Shown one piece after another: positions 1 through 11,674 of a stretch of DNA of 64,000 bases; position 1 is the first letter of the stretch; each line of letters starts with the position of its first letter. The position numbers were made by a program, and so were the translations under genes. Below the pieces are notes generated by a model. It had not been told where the DNA came from. It did not search any database and saw only the letters and a program-made list of their open reading frames with translations. The stretch is from Acanthosepion esculentum (lineage: Eukaryota; Mollusca; Cephalopoda; Sepiida; Sepiidae), in the NCBI GenBank assembly GCA_964036315.1, contig OZ038495.1:25675190-25739189 (forward strand). The letters run 5' to 3'.

Positions 1-343
1 TCCATATTCCCGAATATCTTCTGTATATTACAATTAAATAAGACAAGAAATGCAGTGTAACAATGAGAATCACTTTTGTTTCCCAAATACTTTCCATCTC
101 TTTCCGAGATCATCATCAGGGTACAATTAGTAACACAAAAACTATATGTAGCTATCCATTACTGACTTTTTTTAAATTCAGTAATGGATAGCTACACATA
201 GTTTTTGCCTTGCCAGTTGCACCCCTGATGATGATCTCGGAAAGAGATGGAAAGTACTTGGGAAATAAAAGTGATTCTCACTGTTACAGTGCATTTCTTG
301 CATTATTTAATTGTAATATACTGAAAATATTCGGGAATATGGA
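1..343. repeat. Foldback (long inverted-repeat) element
   Basis: The first ~165 bases and the last ~165 bases are near reverse complements. The outer ends read TCCATATTCCCGAATAT at 1 and ATATTCGGGAATATGGA ending at 343, and the hinge is a short T-rich loop near 168-177. The arms differ by scattered substitutions and small indels. No coding frame is present. It may begin left of the window. The class of parent transposon is not evident; a non-autonomous foldback/MITE is the simplest reading. Confidence 0.85.
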
Positions 344-375
344 AGAATTATCATAAAAATAAGCAGACATAATGG

Positions 376-452
<77 letters not shown>

Positions 453-502
453 TGTGTGTGTGTGTGCGTGTGTGTGTGTGCGTGTGTTTATATATATATT
501 GA
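376..502. repeat. Compound (TA)n(TG)n microsatellite
   Basis: About 45 bases of alternating TA run directly into an imperfect TG tract. Reading frames through it give only HTHTHT/IYIYIY artefact peptides. Confidence 0.97.
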
Positions 503-1060
503 ATATATGAGAAAAAATTAACCTGAAGTTTACCTCATCATCAAAAACATCCACACACGTGTTGCTCTCCCCTGAAGTATCCGCAAAGTGACTGATAAAA
601 AGTTAATGTCTGAACTGAAAAGTACGGTTTTTCCAATCATAAATATACACAATTTAGTAATTTTTGAAGAATTTAAATCAGGCTCTCTTTCCAAGATAAA
701 ATAGTTTACTGTTAAACAATACATTTTAAGCAAACGGTTTCATTCTCGCATATTATCTTCAAATTAAGTAATTATTTATTTCTATTTAGATTTTGCAAGG
801 AGAAATAAATTTAAAAAATTACTGTATCATAAATTATAAAATTTTTACTTCATTTCATATTATAAAAATACTATTTTAATGAATTATTTGCAACAAGATT
901 AACTTTTGCTCAATTATAACAAATACACATAAAAATATAAATCTTCAACATAAAACAATAAGATTTAGTTAATACTAAAAGTCAGTAATATGAATTGAAA
1001 TCTTATTAAGCAAAACACTTAGTGCAAACCTAGCAAAGAAGTTAATCAAAATATCTGAAG
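503..1060. other. AT-rich sequence, nothing recognised
   Basis: AT-rich sequence without a convincing coding frame or repeat. I looked here for the missing exon 3 of SLC22 copy A (conserved NLVC...W and GxLPDR motifs) and did not find it. Confidence 0.5.
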
Positions 1061-1075
1061 AAAAATAAGGAGTGT

Positions 1076-1930
1076 GTGTATATTATTCAACGAATATCTG
1101 AGAACATCAATAATATCCTCATTCAATTCCACTCAGCCAGCTTTCATATCTACGGTGACTTCAATATCCACCATAAAGTGTGGCCATTCCACTCCAACAA
1201 AACTGATGTTGAATGTAGATATTGCATAGACTTCTCCATCACCTATGAGCTAACACAGATCATCGCAGAACCTACCTGGACACAACAGGACCATGCGAAT
1301 CTCCTTGACCACTTCCTGCCTTGATACTTAATAAAAGTTTTACCTCCACTAAGCATGTCAGACCATTCCATAATCAATGTCCAGATTTATGCCAAGCCTA
1401 AGGCATCCCATGATGTGCCGTTCCATAGAATGATTTTTCACTATGCAAAGGCGGACTGGTACAGCTTTCGATCCTATATGATAGAAGCTCCCCTCCCAAC
1501 CTTCTTCAAGCATACTGCCTCAAAAACTGCTGCCCTTGTCACTGATTGGATCTTTTCTGGAATGGAGAGTTTTATGCACCCAAAAAAAAATCCATCAAAA
1601 ACCAGTCAACCCTATTTCACCCCTGAATGCGCTACAGCCTTAACTCACTTAAGCCACTACTTCAATATCTATCACAAGGGGCGACGTAGTTCGGCCCTCA
1701 TTGCATTCAGAACTGCCCGCAATCACTACAAAAAGTTTTAGAAAACACCAAGTGTAGCTATGCACAAGCAGTTCAGACCAAGGTTGAAAAGAAACAAATT
1801 GGATCTCATGAATTCTGGAAGATCACCAACCAAATCATGAACAGGGATATAGTGGCTGTGCCCACAATTATAAAATGCCCAGAGATCATATCTTCCTCAA
1901 CAAATAAGGTGAACCTCTTCGCCTCCATCA
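1076..1930 (+). pseudogene. Non-LTR retrotransposon fragment, endonuclease region (CR1/Jockey-like)
   Basis: Two successive frames carry parts of an apurinic-type endonuclease: FHIYGDFNIHHKVW (GDFN motif) followed by EPTW in 1076-1324, and SDHSIINV (the terminal SDH motif) in 1355-1741. The segment between them is broken by a stop and a frame change. Downstream sequence to about 1930 keeps the composition of the inter-domain region before the reverse transcriptase, which is missing. The same family occurs at 17470-19020, where the SDH region and the start of the reverse transcriptase can be read. Dead 5' fragment. Confidence 0.75.
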
Positions 1931-2072
1931 ATATATTATTAATACAATAATGTCTACTCAGAGTCACAGTAACAATCATCAGGTAGATAAGGTATTTTAT
2001 CCTTCTGATTATTGTTATTGTATGAAACTCTGAGTAGCAGATTGTGATACTGTTTTATTAATAATATGATTA
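1930..2072. repeat. Short foldback repeat
   Basis: Imperfect inverted repeat: CTACTCAGAGT and AACAATCATCAG on the left are answered by CTGATTATTGTT and ACTCTGAGTAG on the right, with outer TATTATTAATA arms. No coding content. Confidence 0.65.
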
Positions 2073-2139
2073 TAATAGATTATATTTAAGCTCTGTTGAT
2101 CTTGGGGTTGAGACCTGAGCTTAGTTTATACAAGGTAAC

Positions 2140-2426
2140 TGTTGTGTAGGATCCACCTAATCTGCATAGGTGACTACCAACTATATAAATAGTGGTTGGT
2201 ACCGGAAGACGAGGGGAAGGGAATCACGAGATCCAACTAGAGACTCTGATCGACTGCGACTAGTCAACACATTCTCCAGGAACGTCTTCCCAGAAATATA
2301 CAGAAATACTATATGTACTTATTGTGTACACTTCTTGTTATAATACATTCTTGTTCTAAGTACATTTTGTGTTGCATTATTATTCCATGCATTAGGCGAG
2401 ATTCAACATTGAGTCAAGACACAACA
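2140..2426 (+). mobile_element. Solo LTR no. 1 (287 bp) with 5-bp target duplication
   Basis: Begins TGTTGTGTAGG and ends GACACAACA, so it has TG...CA termini and an 8-bp terminal inverted repeat (TGTTGTGT/ACACAACA). It is flanked by GTAAC at 2135-2139 and GTAAC at 2427-2431, a perfect 5-bp target duplication as left by Gypsy-type integrases. A TATA-like TATATAAAT lies at 2182-2190 on the + strand. No internal retrotransposon sequence follows, so it is a solo LTR left by recombination. The right-hand GTAAC is also the outer end of the adjacent mariner inverted repeat, so the LTR landed on the mariner boundary. Confidence 0.85.
2182..2190 (+). promoter_or_regulatory. TATA-like box in solo LTR no. 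1
   Basis: TATATAAAT about 42 bases inside the LTR, placed where an LTR U3 promoter would be. Assigned by position and consensus only. Confidence 0.5.
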
Positions 2427-2429
2427 GTA

Positions 2430-3703
2430 ACCAAAAAAGTTCTGTCCGTTTTTAAAGGAAAAAAAACGAAAACGCTTCCAGTATGTGTAACTTCTATTTA
2501 GTCTTCGAAGTAATCGCCATCGGCATCCAGCACCTTCTGCCAACGTGTCTCCAGCTGTTCAATGCCCTTGCGGTATAACTCGGGGAGTTTTGACGCAAAG
2601 AAATCCGTGAGGGCTTTGCGCAAATCTGCTTCATTGGTGAAGGATTTCTCACGAAGATGATTATCCAGGGAGTGGAAGAAGTGGTAATCGGATTGCGCAA
2701 GGTCAGGTGAATAAGGTGGATGGCACAAAGTCTCCCACCCAAGTTGCTGTATGGTATCCTTGACCACTCGCGCGACATGCGGCCTGGCGTTGTCATGGAG
2801 GAAAAGCACACCTTTGCGATTCACCAGTGCAGGCTCCTTCTGGCGCAATGCCTGTTGCACACGTTTCAATTGCTGCGAGTATAGGTCTCCAGTGACCGTT
2901 TTTCCCGTTGGTAGCAGTTCATAATGAACCACTTGACGACCTGTCCACCAGACATAAAGCATAATCTTGGGTGGGTGCATAGGCGGTCTTGCGATGTGAG
3001 GGACAGCATCCTGAGGAGATAACCAATGTCTGGAACGCTTGGGAGTTTCGTACAGAACCCACTTTTCATCACTGGTAAGCACTCGATTGAATAAGGATGC
3101 GGTACGGTGGCGAGAAAGCAGCGATACGCAGGCTGCCACTCGTTGTCCCTTGTGGACCTCCAACAGCGTTTGCGGAACCCACTTGCTCAGTTTGTACGTC
3201 TTACCTAGGCGGTGCAGGTGAAGTCTAACTGTTTCATCGGAAACGTTGAACTGTTTTGCAAGTTCACCACACGTTAGACTACTGTCCTCTGCAATGGCCG
3301 CCTTCAGGACTCCGTCATTCAAGACCTGTGGTCGTACACTGCGAGGCTCATCATGGAGAGACAAATCTTCCGACTTGAATTTTCGAAACAAACGCCTTGA
3401 AGTACGTTCATCCGCAGCACTATACCCAAACGCTTGACATATGCGGCGACTTGATGCAGCTGCTGATAAGCCCACTTTGAAGTCGTAAAGCAAACAGCCC
3501 CGAACGAGATCTCTAGACACTTCCATCCTTCTCACAGCTGTCCGGCTTATAACTGATGGCCGGGCACGGTGCGCGTGTTTTTTTATAACGTCTGATGCTC
3601 CTACTTCCGGCTGTCCGAATTTGAAAACAATTGCGACACGCATTTCGTATATATTTCAACTTCATTCAATGACTCATCAAAAAACGGACAGAACTTTTTT
3701 GGT
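2430..3703 (-). mobile_element. Mariner-family DNA transposon, apparently complete
   Basis: Terminal inverted repeats of about 25 bp match almost perfectly: ACCAAAAAAGTTCTGTCCG at the left and CGGACAGAACTTTTTTGGT at the right. Each is bounded by TA (2428-2429 and 3704-3705), the mariner target duplication. The 1.27-kb length is typical of autonomous mariners. The transposase lies on the minus strand. Solo LTR no. 1 abuts the left end. Confidence 0.93.
2498..3526 (-). CDS. Mariner transposase, full-length open frame
   Basis: Cut-and-paste transposase that binds the element's inverted repeats and inserts at TA. I chose the Met at 3526 (342 codons plus stop) because MEVSRDLVRGCLLYDF matches the usual mariner N-terminus; the frame is open upstream to another Met at 3643. 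Order from the chosen start: two helix-turn-helix regions (about residues 1-110), WVPQTL linker motif (~117), catalytic LTSDEKW (first Asp ~153), FLHDNARPH (second Asp ~245) and YSPDLAQSD (third Asp ~280). The last two aspartates are separated by 34 residues, the DD34D mariner signature. The family consensus has Pro where YSPDLAQSD has Gln. There is no internal stop, so it could be active or recently active. It ends WQKVLDADGDYFED as mariners do. Confidence 0.93.
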   Translation of the reverse strand: MEVSRDLVRGCLLYDFKVGLSAAASSRRICQAFGYSAADERTSRRLFRKFKSEDLSLHDEPRSVRPQVLNDGVLKAAIAEDSSLTCGELAKQFNVSDETVRLHLHRLGKTYKLSKWVPQTLLEVHKGQRVAACVSLLSRHRTASLFNRVLTSDEKWVLYETPKRSRHWLSPQDAVPHIARPPMHPPKIMLYVWWTGRQVVHYELLPTGKTVTGDLYSQQLKRVQQALRQKEPALVNRKGVLFLHDNARPHVARVVKDTIQQLGWETLCHPPYSPDLAQSDYHFFHSLDNHLREKSFTNEADLRKALTDFFASKLPELYRKGIEQLETRWQKVLDADGDYFED

Positions 3704-3738
3704 TACGTTGTATTTTAGGCTTTAGCTTTTTTTGCTTA

Positions 3739-3740
<2 letters not shown>

Positions 3741-3810
<70 letters not shown>
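3741..3810. repeat. (TG)n microsatellite
   Basis: About 70 bases of uninterrupted TG, immediately beyond the mariner. Confidence 0.98.
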
Positions 3811-3812
<2 letters not shown>

Positions 3813-3837
3813 GGTAACACATGCTATATATCAAATA

Positions 3838-4415
3838 GCCTCTTTTCATCACTTTTCATCAGCTGCTACGAAAGTTGATTAACTGTATGATGCCAGACAT
3901 TTTCTTCTCGCCACCTACCATCTTACACATTTATAAATCTAACATTCGTTCGTGCATTGAATATTACTGCAATCTCTGGCCTGGGTTCCTGTAATATACA
4001 GTGGGATTCTCCTCAGAATCCAAAGAAGTTATCAGTTTCGACTTCATTCTACATTCTCCCCGCCGTGTCATGGCTGCTTTTGTCTTTTCTATAAATATTT
4101 TCATGGTAATTCTTTTAAAGAGCTCTCCTCCTTGATACCTCGACCTCGTGAATTTAAGCATACTACTAGATTACTAAATAGGCCTCATTTCTTTTTTTAC
4201 TAGCGTAATTTCTATTTTTCTTTTCTCAACTATAGAAATCTACTAGTTTCTTGCTTACAATCTTCAAATATTTAAATGCAACGTCAATCGCTATCTTCTG
4301 TCTTTCTGAATGCTTTTATTTTATTTTCCTTTCTCCTCAGTAACCTTTTCTCGTTCTCTTACAATATCAATAACCTATGGCGTATTAAGGGCATTGTTGC
4401 CTTGCTTGGGTTGAG
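3838..4415 (+). pseudogene. Jockey-like non-LTR retrotransposon, 3' end fragment
   Basis: Translation on + gives IYKSNIRSCIEYYCNLW, matching IYKSTIRPCTEYCCHIW of the better copy at 26350-27480. It continues through broken frames to a CLFYKYFHGN-like segment near 4080. It ends near TTGCCTTGCTTGGG (~4397-4410), the same 3' terminal word seen inverted at 23813, 26357 and 52096. Decayed by frameshifts. It lies just left of copy A exon 4, in the preceding intron. Confidence 0.75.
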
Positions 4416-4593
4416 TTGATTAAAACAAATACAGTTTTTATTTTATGTATGTGTATGACTAAATGTTCTGAAAATAGGTATAAACATTTTCTCTTCATTT
4501 CTTCTAGAATATATCAGCTTAAGATTGAATACCAGACATATGTATTTCTTGGTTCCTATTACTTATCTTAATGTATCTCTACGACTTTTCAAG

Positions 4594-4748
4594 ATTTGGA
4601 CGCAAAACTGTCATCATCGCTGCATTAATACTGCAAGGTACTACTGGAATTCTCTCTTCGCAAATCATGGACATGGATGTGATCCTCATTCTCCGTTTTC
4701 TGACAGCTATCGGAAGTTCCCTCTCTTATATGCCATCAGTTGTATTTG
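4594..4748 (+). CDS. SLC22 copy A exon 4
   Basis: 155 nt between acceptor ...TTTTCAAG and donor GTAAGG. Encodes the FGRK end of the A motif, TM3-TM4 (RKTVIIAALILQG, LILRFLTAIGS) and ends VVF plus the first base of Gly. Same length and phase as copy B exon 4 at 55401-55555. Confidence 0.93.
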
Positions 4749-6015
4749 GTAAGGCAATATTTTGTAAATAAAACTTGATCGTCTAATGGTTTTAATATAG
4801 ATTGTAGCTTTGGTTATAATATAGATTGTAGAACGTGCGAGTAATGCTTTCTTGACTTATTATCGTGTAATCTTTGTCTGTCCCAGTACCAAATTAGAGG
4901 GGAAATTGGTGGAGGGGGGTTAAGAGGATGGTGTTAAACTCCTCTTCCAAATAAGGATGTGGAACCTTTCTTGAAAATCAGCATTCAAAATCCTACCGTT
5001 TTATCTGGAATAGAACTACCACTGGTACTTTTGAGAATTATCCATCTTTTTTCTGACACAGTGTTAATAGCAGACACGGAAAGGAAACTACAGAACTCCT
5101 ACAAAAGGTAGTGAAGGAAAGTGAGAATAAAGGACTAAACATCAATTTCAAGAAGACAGAATGCATGGTTGTTTGCAAAAAGAACAACCCAACATGCGAG
5201 ATACCAAAATCAAACAAGTACAACAATTCAAATATCTCGGAAGTGTTTTAACAGAGGACGGAAAGTACTAAACTGAAATTTGAAGGCGCATTGCGATGGA
5301 TATTCCAAAAGCTAAGCAATGTATTCAGAAACAGAAAAATGTCGTTAGGACCAAAGAAAAGAGTACCAAACTGTTATATAATATCGGTCCTCCTATATGA
5401 CAGTGAATGCGAGACAATTTCTTCACAAATGAAAGGAGGCTTGAAGCAAAAGAAATGCGGTTCTGCAGAAGGATGCCGGGAGTACCATGAAACAAAAATA
5501 CTTAACACCAGGAAGAGGCAGTTGAAGTTCATAATGAGGAAAGAATGCTTGTAAAATTTGATATTCACAGGACAGTTTCAAGGCAAGAAGGACAAAGGAA
5601 AATAATGCATAACCTACCTCGTGAGATTGAATAAATGGCTGGCGCAAACAAGGTTTAGGCGAAATAACAAAAAGACAAAATTTATTAAGAGCTACAAAGG
5701 ACATGAAATTGTGGAATTCTATGATCGCCTTCATTCTGAAGGGACACGGCACTCAGAAAAGGATAAGTATAAAATAATAGACCGTTTTTGAGTCAAAAGA
5801 AATTTATTTAAAATTAATAATACAATGAGCTAATATTTTATTAAGCTTATCGTAGTAAAGAATTGTTTCTAAAAGAAGTGTTTAAAATAATTTAAATGTT
5901 TTCAGAAACGGGCTGGGAATTTCCGTCCAGTACATTAAGTAGTCTGAAAACAACAAAAAGTACCAAAAACCCAGCTAAAGAGATATAAATATTTATATGT
6001 AGGTATCGCATACTT

Positions 6016-6096
<81 letters not shown>

Positions 6097-9000
6097 CCGA
6101 AACTGGATTAAAACATTGTGTCATCTTTATGGTCAGATTTCTATGAAAATTAACATTCAGAATTATATTTTAAGTGTGTTGATTTTACAACATGGTAAAT
6201 CTTTAGGGATTTTTGTATGGGCACTTAGTGAGGATCTAACCCACTACTGAGAAGTAAAGATTAAACAAACAAATCGCGTTAACCATTACCCAACGCTTTG
6301 TGAGATCAAACACTGACAACTGTCCAGGGACATGCACGCATCAGTTTCAACCACCATGTCGTGACGAAAAGTAACGAAAAATTAAAGAATTTATAGGGGC
6401 TCCTTTTATATGTACCTAGACTGGATTTCAGTATTTCTTCTCCCCACCTTGAAAAGACAATGCAGTTAAAATCCTTGCCAATCTAAATTTTGGGTGCACT
6501 ACCGTCACAAATTTGGCCATCAGAGAACGATTAGCTAACGAACCGTTGCTTTTCATTTGGCGTCTATAATTTGAGTTGAAAGTATTTTAATTCCTGGTTT
6601 CGATATTTTAAGTTTGCTAGGAATTTTTAATCTAAAATTGGTGTTTTATTACTTTTAATTTCATGTTGTATTTTTTTTTTTACAGGAGCTGAAATTTCGT
6701 CAGTAAAAAACAGAATTAATGCCACATTAATTATTCAATTGTATTTCACCGCGGGATACTTTATAATCAGTTTATTGACGTATTATATCCGAACCTGGAA
6801 ACTGCTCGTTCTATTGGTTTCTATACCTTCAATACCGGCTGGATTTCTTTACATTTGGTAAGATTTACAACAGAACATTTACGATAGTCTGTTTTTATAT
6901 TTCTCTCTTACTGTCCAGTCAGCCTACAGATTTAAGTACTGGGAAATCTTTCATAGATATATTTGAAATATGAAAAGACGGCCTCACTGAATCTGTCTTT
7001 TTCCTTCTCTCTAAGCAATGAATCTGTATTAAGAACTGACTCACATTTTTTCAAAATGTTTTTGTTGTAGACATTTAGATATGTACAAATTAAATGCATT
7101 TTAATGGCTTGGTTTGAATAAACTCAATTTCTCTCATATCTCTGACGTTTCCAATCATGTCGGTAGTGTTTTTGGAACAATTAACTAATGAGATATCATT
7201 TTCTCAAATATGTTTATAAGTTTGTCAGCTTCTCTCGTCCAAGAGTGTGGCTCTAGCATTTTTACTTGAAGATATTGTCAGTCTAAATATCAAAGTTCCA
7301 ATGTGTTTTTTTATTTTCTTGTTCAGTGACTGACTTGTACTTATTACATTTGTTTACATGATTGACTCCAAATCCTTTGAACAATTTCAAGTGCATGACT
7401 TTTCTTCCCCACAAAGACGTCGTTTGCCGTTTCTCTCTTTTTGCCAATTATTATTATTATTATTATTTTTTTTTTTTTTTTTTTTTTTTTTGATATCTGG
7501 CGTTTACACATTTCTTTCCGGGTCCCGCCCAGGGACCTAAGGTTAGAAATGGCATCATGACACTTTCCACTGCAAAAAAAAACAAAATAAAATAAAAAAT
7601 AATTACATAGACAAAGCCCTTCGTAAAGTGTGGGCTGTACTTGTCAGAACAATTTTTTGTATCTCTTTGAGGCATGGACTTCCAGGGATCCCTTCAATCA
7701 GTCTACTGAAATCTTTTCCAACCAGTCCAAGGGCTCCAACTACAACAGGAATTGTTGATGTTCCCATGTGCCACATTTTTGAGATTTCGATTTCAAGGTC
7801 CTTGTATTTTGACAGTTTTTCGAATATCTTCAAAGACACATTGCAGTCTGCAGGGACTGCCATATCAATAAGGAGGCACTTATTTTGTTTGTGGTCTTTA
7901 ATAACAATGTCTGGGCGGTTGGCTTTGATTGTTCTGTCAGTGTATATTGTGTAGTCCCATAGAATTGTAACAGGTCCTATCTCCGTAACCGGGTCAGGGT
8001 GGTGTTCGTACCAATTTCTTCCAGTTTCCTTCCCATAGGAGTTGCAAATTTTCCAGTGCAGATATTGGCCCACTCTGTCATGCCGGGTTTTATATTCAGT
8101 GGATGCAAATATCGTGCAACCTGATATAAGATGATCAATGGTTTCTGGATATTTGTCACAGAATCTGCATCTTGGACTAACACAGTATTTTAGTATATGT
8201 GCTTGATAATTCCTAGTTAACAAGCATTGGTCTTGTGCAGCAATTATAAAACCCTCAGTTTCACCTTTCAACCCTGCACTACGTAGCCACTGATGGGTGC
8301 GGTTTTTGTCTACGTCTGCTTGTTTGGTACGGGCAGAGTATTGGCCATGGAGCGGTTTATTTTGCCATTGTTTCTTTATCTGGTCGGTCGCATTTCTCTT
8401 TGCATTTTTTTTCAAGTTTTTTGCAGCTTCAGCCGGTGTACAGTGATGTTTTTGAATTTCTGTGCCCATTTGAAGCTCTTTTTTGAATTTTTCGGCTTCC
8501 TTTACTACAGAGTAGAGACACTTACTACTTTCATGTTCCTTGACACATACCATCATCCAGTCTACTGTTTTTTCCAAGTATCTTTGGAGGCCAATTGTTG
8601 TACTGTTGTAGGATAGTTCTAGTTGAACTAGTCCTCTGCCTCCTTCGGATCTGGGCACATACAGGCGATCAATATCAGCTTTGGGATGATGCATGCGGTA
8701 GCAAGTGAGGAGCTTTCTCGTTTTGGCGTCCATTCGCTTAATTTCAGCTATGGTCCAGTTAAGTACATTAAAGCTGTATTGCACCACAGGAACAGCTAAG
8801 GTGTTTATAGCTGATATTCGGTTTTTTGATTTTAGCTCGGTATTTAGTACCAGGCGTACACGCCTGTAGTACTCCTTCCTTACCTTCTCTTTCATTTGGG
8901 AGTGTTGTATGCCATCTCCCTCACTAATTCCTAGGTACTTATAAGCTTCACCATGCTCCAATTCTCTAATCTTCGTGGCAAAATCTAAATCTATTAAGGG

Positions 9001-11636
9001 TGCTTCTAAAATTCTACCTTTCTTGAATGTTACTTTAGCACATTTATCTAATCCGAAGCTCATGCATATGTCGTCACTAAAGTATTTTACAATATTAAGT
9101 AGGCCCTTCAACTCATTATCGTCTTTGGCAAAGAGTTTGAGATCATCCATGTATAGTAGGTAATTGAATATGTTGTTATTTATTTTGTAGCCATAGCTAC
9201 TGTTGTTCAGTTCATGCGTAAGAGGGAGTAAGGACAAACAAAACAGAAGTGGAGACAAAGAGTCTCCTTGAAAGATTCCACGTCGGATATTTAGTCGGTT
9301 GGATATGGCAGTGCCCCTGGTGTGATTAAGGTATAGTTTGGTGTTCCACATTCCCATGCTGTGCTTAAGGAAATTTAATACCACAGGGGAGACTTTGTAC
9401 ATTTCCAAAGTCTTAAGGATCCAAGAATGTGGAACACTGTCAAAAGCTTTACGATAATCAATCCACGCTGCACTGAGATTTCTACGTCTGCTCCTGCAAT
9501 TTTCCAGAATCATTTTATTTATTAGTAATTGGTCTTTGCAGCCATATGAACCCCTCCTGCATCCCTTCTGTTCCAGTGGAAGAATGTTGTTTGTTTCTAA
9601 AAAGGAGTAAGCACGGTTCGTCATGACAGACGTGATCAACTTATACGTTGTGGAGAGACATGTTATCGGCCGATAATTTTTCGGGTCATCTGTTTCAATT
9701 GTTTTTGGTATGAGGTATGTAATACCTTCAGTAATCCATTCCGGGATTTTATTGGGATTATTTACAAGCGTTGATAATGTTTCCGCAAGTATTTTGTGGA
9801 TAGACGAGAGATGATAAAGCCAGAAATTGGGAACCTTGTCATTTCCTGGGGATTTCCATTTTTGCGATTTCGTTAGAGCTTGCCTAACATCATCTGTGGA
9901 TATATTTTCCCATTCTTGCAGAGGTGTATCCAACATTCGTTCTTCTTCACGCCGGATCCATTCAGCTTTTGGGTTATATTCCTTCGGGCTGCTCCAAATA
10001 TTTTCCCAAAATGTCTGTACAGTATCAATCGATGGTGGCCTTTCGACATGTATAGGTTTTTTTCCAATTTCCCTGTAAAATTTCTTAAGGTCCGTTTGGA
10101 ATATTTTATTTTGGCGATAGAACCTACAACGTTTTTCGTATCGCCTTGTTCTCTGTGCTTTTAGCTGAAGTTTCTGCTTCAGCATTTCCGTGGTTGGTGG
10201 AATGTCAAGTAGTGATTTAATTTTGTGTTTCCTCTTGATCTTTTTGCACTTGCGCGTGGAAATATTAGGGTTTCTGGTGAGCTCATCTAATATAGAAAGC
10301 TCACATCTGATTTGTTTTATTTCTCGTAACAATTTTGCTTTCCAAGCTGGTTCTCTACGTCTGTTAACTTTATTTATTGTCTTGATCCCAAGCTTCAGAG
10401 TCGCTGCTAAAGCTGTTGCGTATATTACGTTGTTAACTTCTGTGATGTTTCCCGGTGGTTTATCTGTTAACAGTGTTTCCAGAGCAGCGTTGTATATTTT
10501 CACAATATGCTTGTTGGAATTCGTCATATGGATTTTGGGTAGCTGGTCTCTTTCTGACAACTGTATGAAAGTTACTTTGCTGAGTACTTGGATTACGTGG
10601 TTTTTAGCTTCGGTGATTTCCGCTTTGTGGTTTTCAAGGAATTCTAACATAATGTACCTGGAGTCATCTTCAGAAACATTGTCTGGAGAACTGCAGGTTG
10701 TGTTTAAGATAGACTCTTTGATTTTATTTCCTGGTAGGTTATTTCGTATTTCATTTGTTTTAGTTTTTACCGCATCCTCTGTCACACTACTTATATCTAC
10801 ATTCATCTCATTACATTTTGAGTGATGGATCATAGTATTTTGTCTTATATCTAATTTTATCCTATCTATTTCTGTCTTTGAAAGTCTGTTGTTTCGCATA
10901 ATGTCCCTACGGACATTAGAAAGCATGTTTGGATTGAGGTTAGGTCTTATATCATTTCCCACCATACTTCTCCATATTTGGTATGTTTGATTGGTGGTGT
11001 TCTTTGCTGGGGTTTCGAGAGCAGTGAAGAAAGATGTCATGACTTGTCGATACTCTTCGCGGGTCCATTTAGTTCGTTTTCTTTTTATTAGTCGATTTTG
11101 TATTGAGTCACTTGGTCCAAGGTTGGCAATAATCCGGTTTTGGTGACCTAGTGTCTCTTCGTTCGTGGAGGAGTTTGTTCCAGTAACAGATTTTTCGTCC
11201 TCAGACTGGTTCCTCTCTGAGAGACGCGGCCCTTGTTGACCCGGGAGACGACCGATCCGGTATGAAATTTCATTCGTATTCGTTAAAATTGTTAGAGTTT
11301 TGCGTTTTAACCTTGACCGCCAAGGGGATATTTTTTTTTTTATTTTTTTTTTTTTTTTGCTGGATGTCGGAGTAAACAGTTCGAAATTAAACGTGTCGAT
11401 ATAATGCTATATATATCTTTTAAATACTATTAATAAAATAAAATAAAGAAATATAAAATTATTAGAATAATTATTGTTGTAAATGTTGTTCTTATATATG
11501 TACCTCTGTGTGTGTATATATATATATTTAAATTATCATAAGTATAAAATAAAATTTTATTAATATTATTATTATTACTATTGTTGCTGTTATTATTCTT
11601 GTCGCTTAAAAAAAATTAACGATAAAAAAAAAAAAA

Positions 11637-11674
<38 letters not shown>

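Noticed and set aside
1..4500. Exon 3 of SLC22 copy A
   Set aside because: No NLVC...LPD motif with a suitable donor was found left of exon 4.
9827..10825. Plus-strand frames of 80-211 codons
   Set aside because: Antisense shadows of the RLE polyprotein, which is better supported by catalytic motifs.
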